Translations under genes and position numbers: made by a program
The notes under the pieces: model-generated
The model's database searches: none
Told to the model about the DNA's origin: nothing
The model's input: the letters and a program-made list of their open reading frames with translations, nothing else
Assembly: GCA_024364735.1 (NCBI GenBank)
Contig: JAGFNQ010000280.1
Location: 122,295-186,294, forward strand
DNA from: Boesenbergia rotunda
Lineage: Eukaryota > Streptophyta > Magnoliopsida > Zingiberales > Zingiberaceae
DNA length: 64,000 nt
Direction: 5' to 3'
In this document: in pieces, positions 33,308 through 45,615 of the stretch
Layout: the number at the start of each line of letters is the position of its first letter
Position numbering within the stretch: position 1 is the first letter of the stretch

Positions 33308-35939
33308 TGTTGGTGCAATCGACCCAGGTTTGATCGAATAGATCATGAGTTTTGATGTGTATGTCAATATGATTAAGTTAGGTTTTCATATTGGTTTGAT
33401 GTATGTTTAAGTCATATAGGACTTGGTGGAACACACATATGAGAGATCTAATCCTGGTGCTTGGGTCCTTGAGTCGATGAAGAATGGCGCATCCGAGGGA
33501 CCGTCGGGCGAGGAGCAACGGAGTGGAGCCGAGGGAAGAAGCAGACTTCAAGGCATACGCTAAGGATGACATTGGGACGAGCCGAGAACTTGGATGCATC
33601 CGAGGGACGAGAGCTAAAGGAAGAAAGCTTCAAAGGGCGACGCTGAAGAGGATGAGTGTGAGTATGTAATAGGACTAGTCAACTGGTAGGGACACCAGTC
33701 GACTGATCCTTCTGTAACGTTCGAACAGCAAGAGCAGTCGACTGATCTGGATGACTGATGCTACCAGAATAGAGATGTCACGAATGTGGGTCTCAAATTT
33801 AGAATTTATAAAACTGAAAACCCTTACTAGCAAAGTAGAAATGTAGAATAGGGGCCTCAGGTCGTATTTTTCCAGGACTAGTTGCGAGTGTTTAATTGAG
33901 CTTGAAAGTTATTTATCGTTAAATGATTTTGGGTTTTCGAGATAAAATGGGGGTTTTGTTTTGCAAGTAAGAATAGAAGTAAAATTGGAAATGGAGTTGA
34001 CTTAACTAGAGTTAAGCTAGGTATTGCAAGAATGAAGCTCAACCACTTAAGAAATTTAACAAACAATTTGAAGTTGCACTAGAGCTGAACTTGAATTCGG
34101 AAATTAAGGATTGAAACAATGTTGAATACTGAAACAGGATACGTTTGTGCAGGAAATTTCCTGATCGGTCGGTTGACCGATCAGATGCAAGCCTGATCGA
34201 ACTGGAGTCCGATCAGGAGTGGTCTGGATCGATCACTCAGACCGATCAGTAGCTGAGCGCAGTCTGATACAGAACAGAATCACTAAAGCATAGAAATCAG
34301 AAACTAATTTTAACAAGAACTAGACATCAAACCCTTCCTCTAGCTCGATTCCTTCTTGTCGTCACGCAAGAATTGGCTATGAACCCCCTAGCTCAACAAA
34401 TCGACAGATCCTTATCTTCTACGAGAATCTCAGCTCAAACTTGCCTTTAACTGATTCAATCTTCCGATCATCTCAAACTTGAAGTGTGGAGTTGCGGCGA
34501 TGGCTCAGAAACACTCGGATCAATTCAGAAAACCCCTCTGAATAGCTCCGATGGATGAAGGATGAGGGCAAGTGTGGATCGATCAGAAATTTGTCAGAAC
34601 TGGCGAAACCCTCTCCTAGCTCTGCTCAACAACAAATCGAACAGAAGATCTCACGAAGACACGATCTTGACGATCTGGAACTTGACCCAAATTCGGATTT
34701 GATGTGGTCACGCGATCGGACGAAGAACGGAGAAGAAAATCGCAAGAACAGGGAAGAACAGCGGCGAAGACGCGACGACGACGAAGCGAAGGGAATTTCT
34801 GTTTTAACCAATTTCCTTTGAATTTGGACGGCTGTGATTGCTCCGATCCCATCCAACGGTCGAATCAAGTCAGATCGAACCCAAACTTCCCAGATCTTTA
34901 ACAAGGGCTCTGATCTACTGCTCCTCACTCAGATCTGAAGCGGATGGCTCAGATCTTCTCTTCTTTAGCTTGGACAGTTTAGATCTTCTATTGCTCGATC
35001 CAACGACTGAATTAATTTTGATCTGACCCAAACTTTCAGATCTTGATCCATGAACTTGATTAAGTCTATTTTGAGCTTGGATCGACCAGAAGTTGGAGGA
35101 TGACTTAAATCTAACCGTTCTCTTGAATGGACGGCTCATATTAATCCGATGCTAGATCCCTTTGATCCGGATCCAATTTTGACATAAGTTTGACCCAATA
35201 TGATCCAGGTCCATGATCATCTGATCCCTACAAAATGATATTAAATTTTAGTGTCAAAACATCTCAAATATAGAAAGAATTAAATTTTAAGATAAAATAG
35301 AGACAATTCATGAAATCTAATATAATGCAAACTTAAGTATATGAATAATGGATCAAAACATGGATTTGAAGGCCTAATTTAATCAACAAAATGAAAGTTA
35401 TCAATGACAGTCGACTGGTCTATTCGAAAACTAGTCGTTTGGCTAGCTGTTAGCTAAGCACCAGTCGACTGGGCTTGGTAGCAGTCGATTGGTGTCGGAG
35501 CTGAGCTGTTTAGCTAACAACTCTCTCCTCTATTTAAAGAGAAGCTTGAGACTTGAGAAGAGTTAGTTATGCTTCTTGTAAAAGACCTTCTTGCTCAAGT
35601 GCTCAAGTTTCCAAGTCTACTCTTTTCCTCAAACCCTAGTTCTTATCTTGTAAGGGAAGAGAGACATTGTGAGAGGTTGTTCTCCACAAAGAAGGAGAAA
35701 GTTCTAGCCGGAGATTGTTGGGGACTAATCCACTGAAGGATTGAGGGATCGTCCACCTCAAGGACAAGCCATGGAGTAGGAGCAACCAATCTCCGAACCA
35801 TATAAATGATAAGTGTTAGCATTGTTCTTTATAGTTTGTTTTGTATTTCCACTAGCGCAACTAACCGTGTAGCAAGAACTAGCAATTGGGGCGAAAAGCT
35901 ATTCACCCTCTCTAGTCGGTCCGATCATCGATCCCAACA
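33308..35939 (+). repeat. 5' LTR of element F (interrupted)
   Basis: Begins TGTTGGTGCAATCG and ends GATCCCAACA. Rich in CAGTCGACTG palindromes (33680-33760 and 35400-35500). A foreign ~1.5-kb stretch lies inside it at about 33776-35296. The final 340 bp match 42188-42532. Confidence 0.85.
33776..35296. mobile_element. unclassified insertion in the LTR of element F
   Basis: Separates two LTR pieces that carry the CAGTCGACTG motif. It starts TGTCACGAATG, and the 7-bp string ATAGAGA occurs on both sides (33769-33775 and 35297-35303), but the right end is not CA. Contains GATCGGTC/GACCGATC palindromes like those of solo LTR H, and a GC-rich stretch at 34480-34900. Possibly a solo LTR; unresolved. 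Confidence 0.4.
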
Positions 35940-35941
35940 AG

Positions 35942-35952
35942 TGATATCAGAG
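35942..35952 (+). promoter_or_regulatory. primer-binding site of element F
   Basis: TGATATCAGAG, two bases after the LTR end; one mismatch from the standard tRNA-iMet site TGGTATCAGAG. Confidence 0.8.
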
Positions 35953-37037
35953 AACAAGGGCGTCCTTCAACGGACTAATCGCCAAGAAGAGCAATTTCAT
36001 CAAAATGACCGACTCACACACTAACCACCCAAATTTGAAGGAGAATTTTCTTGGTGGAAGAAAAGAATGGAGGTATTTTTCGATGCCGATTTTGATATAA
36101 TATTAATTATGGAAAACGGTTTTGAAGTGCCTATGGATCAAGAAAACAAGTTGTGGGGACCGGTGCTGTCGATAGAGGAGGGGGGTGAATATCGACCGTA
36201 AAAACTTCGCGAAAACTTCGTAAACTTTCGATTGTTCGTTCTGGTCATAGAGTTAGTAGCAGCGCAAAAATAGAAAGAACGAACAAAAAATAGAACTCAG
36301 AGTGCACACGGATTTTACTTGGTTCCCAACCCCCCAGGGTCAGTACATCCATGGCCTAAGCACGGGAAACGCCCGTCCACTAATGGTCTCCTTTCCGGAC
36401 TTTCCGGAGGTGGAGAAACCCGTCTTACAGTGCACGTTTGTACAATAAAAAATATACAAAAATTAAGTACAGAAAAGTAAAAGCAAACCAAACAGAAAGA
36501 GTCGAAGACTCGGCCAATCTAGAACTCCGAAGTGTCGCGCACTTCCTCCCCGAGCTTCTTTGGTCACAGAGCTTCATCATTAGTGCTTTGTCATCACTTG
36601 GAAGGATCAGAATGATCTTCGAATGTTGTCCTGTGTTGAGGGGTCAAAGCCCCTTTTATAAGCTTGCTACTGGGTACATGTGTTCAATGAGGCGCCTCAT
36701 AGAGCCTGGTCAAACCTCATCTTCGCGCCGAACTCGCAGCAGTCGATAAGGTTATCAACCAGGGCGCCCTAGACATACATGGCGCTTGAATGATTGAGGC
36801 GCTCTGTATCATTGAGGCGCCCTGGTTAATGGGGGCGCCTAGCAGCCAGGTTTCCAGCCCTGTTGTGTGTTTGTTTGTCTGCTTTGTCTTCAATTTTAGG
36901 TACTTGCAAGATACATAAATACAAGGCAAACACATATACAATCTTAGCCTTAGCGAATTGGTTCTGACTTCGAATTTCCGCGAAACCCTAGGTCGAACTG
37001 ACGCCTAAGTTCCCACCCCGGGAACGCGCCTTTCACC

Positions 37038-39105
37038 TATTGGAACTTGGATGGCTAGAGAGGGGGGGTGAATATAGCCAGACACAAACTTCTTTCGCTT
37101 AAGGGTTTCTCTGCACTTCACGGTTAGTAGCACGGCAGCGGAAACAATGGAAACAAAGAAGTGCAGAAATGCAGAAAACAAAAATAAACTAAAACAACTA
37201 ACAAGATCGCTAACAAGGAGGGTTTACAAGGTTCAGGGATAACTTACCCCTACTCCTTGGCGTGCCCGTGAGGTGGGCGATCCCTTGATCGTCGGCAGAT
37301 CAAGCCCCGGTGAACACCGGATAAAATGCAACCTCCTTCTCGGTGGAGTAACCTCTCCACAGCGTTTCAACAAAGATAGAGTTTTAAGCACAATGAAACA
37401 CAAGAAAGATCTTACTTAGCACTTAGAACAGACAAGAACACAACAAGCTTCTCCCGAGCTCCACTCAGCGCAGATCTCACGCAAGAACACCCTTCTTCGT
37501 GTCTTCTCGCTGATGGACTCAAGCCTCTTGTTCCTTCTTTCAAGTGCCCAAGTAACCGATGGTTGCCTCAAAGATCACAGTTGCTTGCTCAAGATTATGG
37601 ATGTAATCACACAAGCAAAGTGTGGAGAAAAACGATCGCACAGCAAAAACTCAAGACAGAAGTCTCTTCCGAACTCTTCTCTGCTCTTCCCCGCTACGCT
37701 CCTTTTGTTTCTCCACTGAACGCCAGGTGACACCATCTCACTGCAGCCTCCAGCTGCTCACCTGCCAACGCTAGCTACCACTGAGCTCTCCCTGCACTCC
37801 CTGAGCTTCCCTCAGCCAAGCTCTAGTCTGCAGCTCCAGCCGTTGCAACCTGAGATGGCAAATGGACAAACCTGCTCCAAGGAAAGGCCTCCATTGAGTC
37901 TCCTTGAGTGTTTGAATCCTTCCCTGTCACCTGCATCTTAATCAGAGCATTAGCATAGCATATCAATCAGAAAATCAAGTATCAGATGTTAAACGCAGAG
38001 AATCAGATACGTTCAGGCGCGATCAGAGCGTCTGACAGTGCAATTTGAATTAAAGTGATCGGTCACCGGACCGATCAGAGAGACTTCTGATCGGTCACCA
38101 GACCGATCAGGCTGGGTTCAGACCGATCAGGCTCCATCCTGATCGGTCCCCAACGCTCAATCAGAAATCACGATTTCTCTGGGACTCTCTTGGACCGAAC
38201 ACCAGACCGATCCCAGGTTGTGGATCGATCACCAGACCGATCCACCCCTTTGCCGGGCGATTTCTGAGCTTCGCAGTCCAACCCTCCTGATCAGTCACCA
38301 GACCGATCAAAGAGCCTCCTGATCGGTCACCAGACCGATCAGGTCATGATCAGACCAATCAGGCTTTGTCCTGATCGGTCATAGTGAGGAACTCACGACG
38401 CTTGATCGTTCTCCAGAACGATCTGCACAGTGATCCAGATCGGTCACCAGAACGATCAGGAGCAGATCAGCAGGGGAACTCAACCTCACTGTGTGCTCCC
38501 TGATCGGTCACCAGACCGATCAGGAGCCAAGCAGTGGGTGAACTGCACACTCCCTGATCGGTCACCAGACCGATCAAGAGCCGCACAGTAGGTTCCCAAC
38601 CTCACTGTGTGCTCCCTGATCGGTCACCCGACCGATCAGTCATCGCTGGATCGGTCACCAGACCGATCCAAGAAGGAGCAGCGTGCCAACTTCCCTGATC
38701 GGTCACCAGACCGATCCAGGGACTCAAACCTAGCCTTCTAAGCTAAGGTTTCACCCAACCTAGCCCTCCAAGCTAGGACCTGACCCTCCAAGCCAGGATT
38801 TCATCCAACCTAGCCCTCCAAGCTAGGACCTGACCCTCCAAGCCAGGACTTTTTCACCTAACCCTCCAAGTTGGGACTTTCACCTAACCCTCCAAGTTAG
38901 GACTTTTCACCTAGCCCTCCAAGCTAGGACTTTTCACCCAACCCTTCCGAATTAGGACTTTTCAACACCTAGCCCTCCAAGCTAGGATTTTCCAATCACT
39001 CCGTGCCTAATCCCCGATTAGGACTTAATCATAATCATAATCATCAATTTAAACTAAAATCGATGTCAACACCAAAATAACAATTAGGGTCAGACTGCAT
39101 CAACA
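37038..39105 (-). mobile_element. solo LTR H nested in G
   Basis: About 2.07 kb, minus orientation (TGTTGATGCAGTC at its start); the other end reads TATTGG rather than TGTTGG. Exact duplication TCACC at 37033-37037 and 39106-39110. At 38050-38720 there are about 14 hairpins with arms TGATCGGTC and GACCGATCA and an ACCA loop. At 38740-39000 there are about ten CCTAGC...GCTAGG-type units. No internal domain. Confidence 0.9.
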
Positions 39106-39419
39106 TCACCTACTCCTCTCAGGAGACGGTTGCCACCCGGCCCATCCGGTTGGACCTTTGCCCAGCTTTACTCACCAGGACTTTTGCCCAATCCTATGAC
39201 CAGGACTTATTGCCCAATTTCACGAACCAGGACTTAGTGCCCAACCCTCGGTCAGGTCTTAGGTGTCCATCCCTCGGCCAGGACTTAGTGCTCAATTCCA
39301 CGAACTAGGACTTAGTGCCCAACCCTCGGTCAGGTCTTAGGTGTCCAGCCCTCGACCAGGACTTAGTGCCCAATTCCACGAACCAGGACTTAGTGCCCAA
39401 CCCTCGGTCAGGTCTTAGG

Positions 39420-40132
39420 CAAGGTTCGTAGAATCGCGATCCTACACAGGATCGATTTGGGGTCAGGATCGGATCGGTCAGGATCGGATCGTAAAATCGT
39501 ACGATCCTATCAAAAACCCTTAAAATGAAAAAATATACAATTTTTATTAACACTATAATGAAAATAATCACGTTTAACTTCAAGAATATTCTATTTATTA
39601 CAAGATGATCCAATTTAATTGTCAACCTATTAGATAATAGACATCTAAAGACTCATCATTTTAGAAAAAAGATATAACATAATATTATTAATCAAAAACT
39701 AACTAAAAAATAATTAAATAGATATTTAAATAATCTTAAAACACTAACACTAACGATGTAAAAGATAAAAAAAATAATAAAAAAGATTAATAATCTTCTG
39801 GGCCTCTTAAAAGGCTTTAAACAATATTTTTTGGGATTCAATCTTAAAACTAACTTGTAGATCTTTGAACGAGTTTCAATTTGATATATTATAGGCCACG
39901 TGGTTCAATCCGAGTCAAAAGTTATGACCTCTTAAAGCTTTCATCGATCCTATTCCGATCCTGTTCCGATCCTGTCCGATCCTATACGATCCTGTCCGAT
40001 CCTGTCCGATCCTACCGATCCTACTGCGATCCTGCTACAAAAAATGATTCTGCGCGATTCTGGATCGTTTTGTGGTCCAGGATCGTAGGATCGTACGATC
40101 TTACGGTCCAGGATCGCGATTTTGCAAACTAT
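39420..40132. mobile_element. 713-bp TIR element (MITE) nested in G
   Basis: Inverted ends of roughly 25 bp: AAGGTTCGTAGAATCGCGAT on the left and, inverted, TAGTTTGCAAAATCGCGAT on the right. Flanked by the 9-bp repeat GGTCTTAGG (39411-39419 and 40133-40141). Subterminal runs of GATCCTGTCC / GGATCGGATC. The host LTR also repeats GGTCTTAGG, so the duplication is suggestive rather than decisive. Probably a MULE-type MITE. Confidence 0.75.
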
Positions 40133-41837
40133 GGTCTTAGGTGCCCAGCCCTCAGCCAGGACTTAGTGCCCAATCCATGATCAGGACTTAGTGCCTAGGT
40201 TAACTAGGACTTTTCACCACTTTGGTCCAGTTTTCTTGACTACCCTTCCTTTGTTCAATGTATCACTGACTTAAGCATATTATCAAACATTGAAATACTT
40301 AGAGGAGGACATCACTGATGCATCTTGCACCAACACAAGTCACTCGAAAAGATAAGGTGGAGCAAGAAACAAAAAGATGATCATCTAGCAAATTCAATAC
40401 CATTGCATCATCTCCTAAGTGTGCTTCCCCAACAAGAAATAACTCGGATTGGAAGCTACACAAGTGCCAAAGATTTGTGGGATAAGCTAGTAGAGCTTCA
40501 TGAAGGCACGTCGGAAGCAAAATTGGCAAAGAAAGATCTTCTCCGATCGTAACTAAACAACATCAAGTTTGATAAAGGAGAAAAGGTATCTAGTTTACAT
40601 TCTAGAATTAAGAAAATTTTAAATGGACTAACAAGTGTAGGTGAGCAAATCTCCAATTGAGACATCTTGATGAAAGCCATCAATGTCTTCCCAAGAACCA
40701 TAAATTGAAGCTCAATGGTGGATTCATACTACATATCCAAGGACCTAGATAAAAGTTCTCTAGATGAATTCTTCTCAACCATGGAGTTTCATGAAACTCG
40801 GATTGGTGGATTGGATGGAAGAATCTACAAATCAAGAGGGATAGCCCTTGTGGCAAACAAGGGAAAGGCCAAAAAGAAGAAGACCTCATCATCCGATTCA
40901 GAAGAATGAAGTGCCTCCATGGATAGCGATGAAGAGGCATACATGCTAAGAAAAATGAGAAAAACTTTTAAATATTTTTTAACTAACAAATCTCATGCTA
41001 AGAAAAGCTCGAGAAGCTCAAGTAGAAAAAGGAAAATAATATGCTACAATTGCCAAGAGGAAGGATACATAAGAGATGAGTGCCTCCTTTTGATGAAAAG
41101 GAAGAGAAAAAGAAGGAAGAAAAGAAGAAAATAAAAGAAACATGCAAAAAGATCCAAAATTTAAAGGCAACACATGGGATGCTCCTTCATCATCGGAAGA
41201 GGAAGAACATCATTTATCCCATTTTACTCTAATGGGAATTGAAGACATTGCCTCTACGTTATCTGAAGTTGAAGAAAGAAAGAGCTCAAGTGAAGATGAA
41301 GGTAGATCAAGTGAAGGGGGAGGTCAAACCTTGGATTCGGTCGTCTTGGTAAGTGAGGTATACAATCTACCCACTACTACTTTAGTTAAAATCATTTCTA
41401 GCACTAATGACGATTTATTTAAGGCTAGAAAGAAAATTAAATGTTTAAAAAATGATATTTGCATACTTAGAGAAAAATTAGAATTCATGACACCTAGGGA
41501 TGGTATGCATGCTTTCTCCTCAAGTTCAAATGATTCATATTTAAAAGAGGAAAATAAGGAATTAAAAAAAAAGATAGATAGCCTCACTAAAGCTGTTAGG
41601 AAATTTAAAATTGGCTCAAAGACCCTAGACATAATCATTGGGAGCCAAAGGGCAAGTTTCAAGAAAACGAGTTTAGGATACAATGATTTTAGCAATGAAA
41701 AGACCTATGATTATTTACTTGTAAAAGACAATAAAAAAACCAAGACCCTAGATAGAAAATGGATCCCTAAGAAATATTTGGTCAACCCAATTAGGAAGCA
41801 TTTCTATTGGGTATCAAAATTAATCCTCAAGGGTTAG

Positions 41838-42187
41838 AGAATTTAGGGATAAGTCAACTGTGTGTGTTAAAATTTTAAATTTTTAAAAATTGGTTGACTT
41901 AGTACATTAAGGGGGAGCACTTAGCCTAAATATATTCATGATCAAATGGGTTAAAGTAGAAATTAACTTTGTTACATCTCATAATAACTTGATTTATGAT
42001 TTTATTTATGCATATGAGATGTTAGGATGATATAAATAATTCACTTGTGCTTATGACATTTTGATGAGTTATTAGATATATCATTTTAGTAACAATAGAC
42101 CAACTATGGAAAAAATAAATGTTTAATTAATGGATATCTTGCCTATAGATTATAGTTGAACATTTTAATGGATATCTTGAACATTTC
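41838..42187 (+). other. residual tail of element F
   Basis: AT-rich non-coding stretch with one AGGGGGAGC tract at about 41910, possibly a relic of the polypurine region. No pol sequence. Confidence 0.5.
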
Positions 42188-42532
42188 AAGTGCTCAAGTT
42201 TCCAAGTCAACTCTCTTCCTCAAACCCTAATTCTTATCTTGTAAGGGAAGAGAGACATTGTGAGAGATTGTTCTCCACCGAGAAGGAGAAAGCTCTAGCC
42301 GGAGATTGCTGGAGACTAATCCACCGAAGTATTGAGGGATCGTCCACCTCAAGGACAAAGCCGTGGAGTAAGAGCAAACAATCTCCGAACCACATAAACG
42401 ATAAGTGTTAGTATTGTTCTTTATAGTTTGTTTTGTATTTCCGCTAGCGCAACTAACCGTGTAGCATGAACTAGCAATTGGGGCGAAAAGCTATTCACCC
42501 CTGTCTAGCCGGTCTGATCATCGATCCCAACA
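42188..42532 (+). repeat. 3' LTR fragment of element F
   Basis: Matches 35595-35939 closely (for example GGGAAGAGAGACATTGTGAG) and ends AACA at the target duplication. Confidence 0.9.
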
Positions 42533-42537
42533 AGTTC

Positions 42538-44110
42538 ATTTACTTCTCTTAATTATATCCATGCCCTCAAATATCAATTTAACTTTATATATTGAAAGTA
42601 ATTATTTTTTAACATGGATTAAATTTTTTGAATAATCTAATTCATGTTTAAAAAAGCATTACTCTCAATATATAGAGTCAAATTGATGTTTTATAGCATG
42701 GATATAATCAGGTGAATTAGGCGAACATATAAGAGTTAGTTTCATATCAATTTGAGATCGTTTGGTCTATCAACCGATTCGTTTGATCCATCAGCCAGTT
42801 TTGTACAAAATCGATTGATGGACCAAATGATTTTGGATTGATATGAAATTAGCTCCTATATATTCGTTTAATTCTTCTGATTATATTCATGTCCTCAAAC
42901 ATCTATTTGATTCGATATATTGAGAGTAGTGATTTTTTGAATACAAATTTGATTGTTCAAAAAATTAAATCTATGTTAAAAATTCATTGCTCACAATATA
43001 TAGAGTCAAATTCATATTTAAGGATTAAATATAATTAAGAGAAGTAGACGAACAGATAAGAGTTAGTTTCATGTCAATTTGAGATCGTGTGGTCCATCAG
43101 CCGGTTCGTTTGGTCCATTAGTCGATTTTGCCCAAAATCAACTGATGGACTAAACGACTTCGGCATGAAATTAGTTTCTATATATTCGTTTAATTTTCTT
43201 GATTATATGCATGCCCTCAAATGTCAGTTTGATTTAATATAGTGAGAGTAGTGATTTTTTGAACATAAATTAGATTTTTTGAAGAATCAAATTCGTATTT
43301 AAAAAATCATCACTCTCAATATATTAGGTCAAATTAATGTTTGAAGTTGTGGATATAATCAAGAGAATTAGATGAATACTTACAAGTTAGTTTCATATCA
43401 ATTTGAGATCGTTGGGTCTATCAACCGGTTCAATTAGTCCATCAACCGGTTTTGGACAAAACCAGCTGATGGACCAAACTATCTCAGTTTGGCATGAAAC
43501 TAGCTCCTATGTATTGGTCTAATTCTCTTGATTATATTCATGTCATCAAACTTCAATTTGATTTAATATATTAAGAATAGTGATTTTTTAAATACGAATT
43601 TAATTGTTCAAAAAATCTAAATCGCGTTAAAAAAATCACTACTTTCAATATATTGAGTCAAATTGATATTTTAGAGCATAGTTATAATCAGGAGAATTAG
43701 ACAAATATATAAGAGCTAATTTCATGTCAATCCGAAATCATTTGGTCCATCAGCCGATTTGAATTTTCGAGCACATTCGTGTTCAAAAAATCACTGTTTT
43801 TAATATATTGGGTCAAATTAATATTTGAAGATGTAGATATAATTAAGAGAACAAATCATACATATAAAAATTAATTTTATATCAATCCGAAATAGTTTTA
43901 TTTATTAACTAATTTTATTTAAAATCAATTTAAATTAAAAAAGGTAAAACAGTTAACTGATTTGTAATCTGTATAAAAAAAATAGCAGTGCCAAATCTAT
44001 TTAACTCGAAAAAAAAATCATCAATGACTGATTGAGGATAAAATTATAAATGCATATATGATTTCAATAATTTTTAAATTATCCTATATGATTTCAGCAT
44101 TTCACAAATT
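42538..44110. mobile_element. TIR/fold-back element 2, right part
   Basis: Continuation of 32255-33307 after removal of element F. It has repeated inverted units with CATCAGCCGGTT and AAATCGATTGATGGACCAAA and ends near 44110 in a sequence resembling the inverted left end. No coding frame. Confidence 0.7.
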
Positions 44111-44189
44111 AGAAAGTAAATTGCTGAAGATTTAAAATGATAAGTATCTCAAAGCATTTTCTTAAAATATGACTAAATGTTAAGTGCAT

Positions 44190-44460
44190 TTAAAAGTGAG
44201 CAATGATAAGGAGAATAAAAATGGAAGAGTGAAAGTAAAGTGAATGACGTGGTACTTTATATGAACATATCCGATTATCGCTTGGACACCATCGGCGGTC
44301 TTTGGCCGCCATCCCGAATCAAAATATATCCTGGGGGGACACGGTAAATCCGTCGGAGATCGCTGCATGTAAAATGTCACATTATTCATTTTACCTTTCA
44401 CTCTTCTATTTTCACTTTCCATATCATTTTTCTTTTAAATATTATCAAATGTTTTATGCG
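44190..44460. mobile_element. MITE with ~35-bp inverted ends
   Basis: Left: ATGGAAGAGTGAAAGTAAAG followed by TGAATGACGTG. The right end is the inverted counterpart around CTTTCACTCTTCTATTTTCA. About 270 bp, non-coding; exact ends and duplication not resolved. Confidence 0.65.
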
Positions 44461-45615
44461 TTTTGATCCGGAGCTTTCCCCTCTGTTTGGTCTATGGGAG
44501 TGAAAGAAAAAGAATTGACGTGGGGGAAAAAAATAGTAGTCAATGGTAAAGCGAAAAGGAAGAGAAAATAATAAAATCTAAGGGAGGGAAGGGAAAGAGA
44601 ATAGATCAGGTGAGTAGAATTGCCGATCTAGACATCATGCGGGTGGGGATGCAGGCCGCGGCTGTGCGAGGTGGCCTCGTGCAGGCCATGGCCACGGTTG
44701 CGCGTGGTTATATCGTGCTACCGGGTGTCGACCGTGGCTGCATGAGTCAACCTCGTGCGGGTGGGGCCGAAGGCCGTAGCAGCACGAGGGGTCCAGGCCA
44801 CAAAAGGTTGCCGCCTCGCCCGCACAGGACCACGTGGCATCGCCGTGGAATTTTTTTAATAGTTTTTATTTTCATCCTCCCTCTTTGTTGAACCATAATT
44901 AAAATAGTATCTTTCGTTTACTTAAAAAATACTCATCCATCCGCCCAACATGAAATCATGTAAAATTAATTTTCGGCCCTGCGAACTTAGCTGCGTTGTT
45001 AAGAAATTTGATATGTAGTGATTGGTATAAATTTCTGCATCCCGTAGTAAAGTTTGGCCCTGCGCATGCTCTTTATTGCTCAGTCATAAAGATTTATCTC
45101 CTTCTTATTGACTGTGAAGTTGATAAGTGTGTGCCCTAGGGACGAGGGATATCATTTTCTTTTTACGTAAAATGAATTTTCATAGCAACAGACTTTTGAT
45201 AGCATCACTTTCCACCCATTTAGACTCATTTTCTTCTCCTACGATAGCGGTCATAAAGGATCCTCCACGAAACGAGGCTTGAGAATCAGTGAGCGTCAAT
45301 CGAGGGCTGGTATTGCCCCTCTGATGGTCAAATTAGTGAAGGAACGAGGAGGAATGTAAAAAGCTATAAAAGAAAGATGGAAAAAAGAGAGAGAAAAATA
45401 GTCTTTTCAAGTATCCAAAAAACCTATCCCTTCATCTTTATAAAAGTTTATTAGTCCGGACGGAAGGATCACCCCCAAGACACATGAAAAGTCAAGGTGG
45501 ACAATTGACGAGGAGGAGATCGGTCAAAACAAGAGGGCAAAATAAAACTTGCAGTGGTCTCTCGTCTCTAACGAAAAAGTTGACCAGACATACTCCATCG
45601 GAACTTATGAGTAGA
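44461..45615. other. no recognised gene; GC-rich island
   Basis: 44630-44860 is GC-rich with repeated CTCGTGC/GTGCGGGTGGGG strings and an open frame at 44610-44891 that resembles no family I know and is probably compositional. The rest is AT-rich spacer. Confidence 0.45.

Larger units (their letters stand above)
36152..40335 (-). mobile_element. solo LTR G inside the gag of element F
   Basis: Plus reading starts TGTGGGGACCGG and ends GCACCAACA, with the exact duplication CAAGT (36147-36151 and 40336-40340). Related to the LTRs of elements A, B and C. About 1.4 kb long once solo LTR H and a 713-bp element are removed. Contains GGCGCC palindromes (36690-36840) and runs of CCAGGACTTAGTGCCCAA at 39160-40200. 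Confidence 0.92.
36005..41837 (+). pseudogene. gag of element F, split and decayed
   Basis: Copia-type (UBN2) gag. The first part is 36005-36151 (PKFEGEFSWWKKRMEVFF after a frameshift near 36030). It is interrupted by solo LTR G and resumes at 40341 without loss of frame (TSAKDLWDKLVELHEGTSEA). Stops or shifts follow near 40549, 40660, 40706 and 40908. The zinc knuckle reads CYNCQEEGYIRDEC (41042-41083), with Tyr where the zinc-binding His should be. The long last frame (41142-41837) has an acidic stretch, a coiled coil (KEENKELKKKIDSLTKAV) and the gag tail (GSKTLDIIIGSQRASFKK, RKWIPKKYL). The protease that should follow is absent. Confidence 0.85.
33308..42532 (+). mobile_element. Element F: pol-less Copia/Sirevirus-like retrotransposon
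   Basis: Plus-strand LTR element inserted in fold-back element 2, with the near-duplication GGTTC (33303-33307) / AGTTC (42533-42537). Order: 5' LTR (33308-35939, itself interrupted), PBS, gag split by solo LTR G, a short tail (41838-42185), then only the last ~345 bp of the 3' LTR. No protease, integrase or reverse transcriptase is present; the deletion also removed the PPT and most of the 3' LTR. Confidence 0.88.

Noticed and set aside
34555..35139. Overlapping charged frames on both strands
   Set aside because: Short, overlapping on both strands and without homology; they lie in an insertion inside the LTR of element F.
44610..44891. 93-residue GC-rich open frame
   Set aside because: No recognisable domain and repeated GTGCGGGTGGGG strings; likely compositional. 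Kept only as a GC-rich island.
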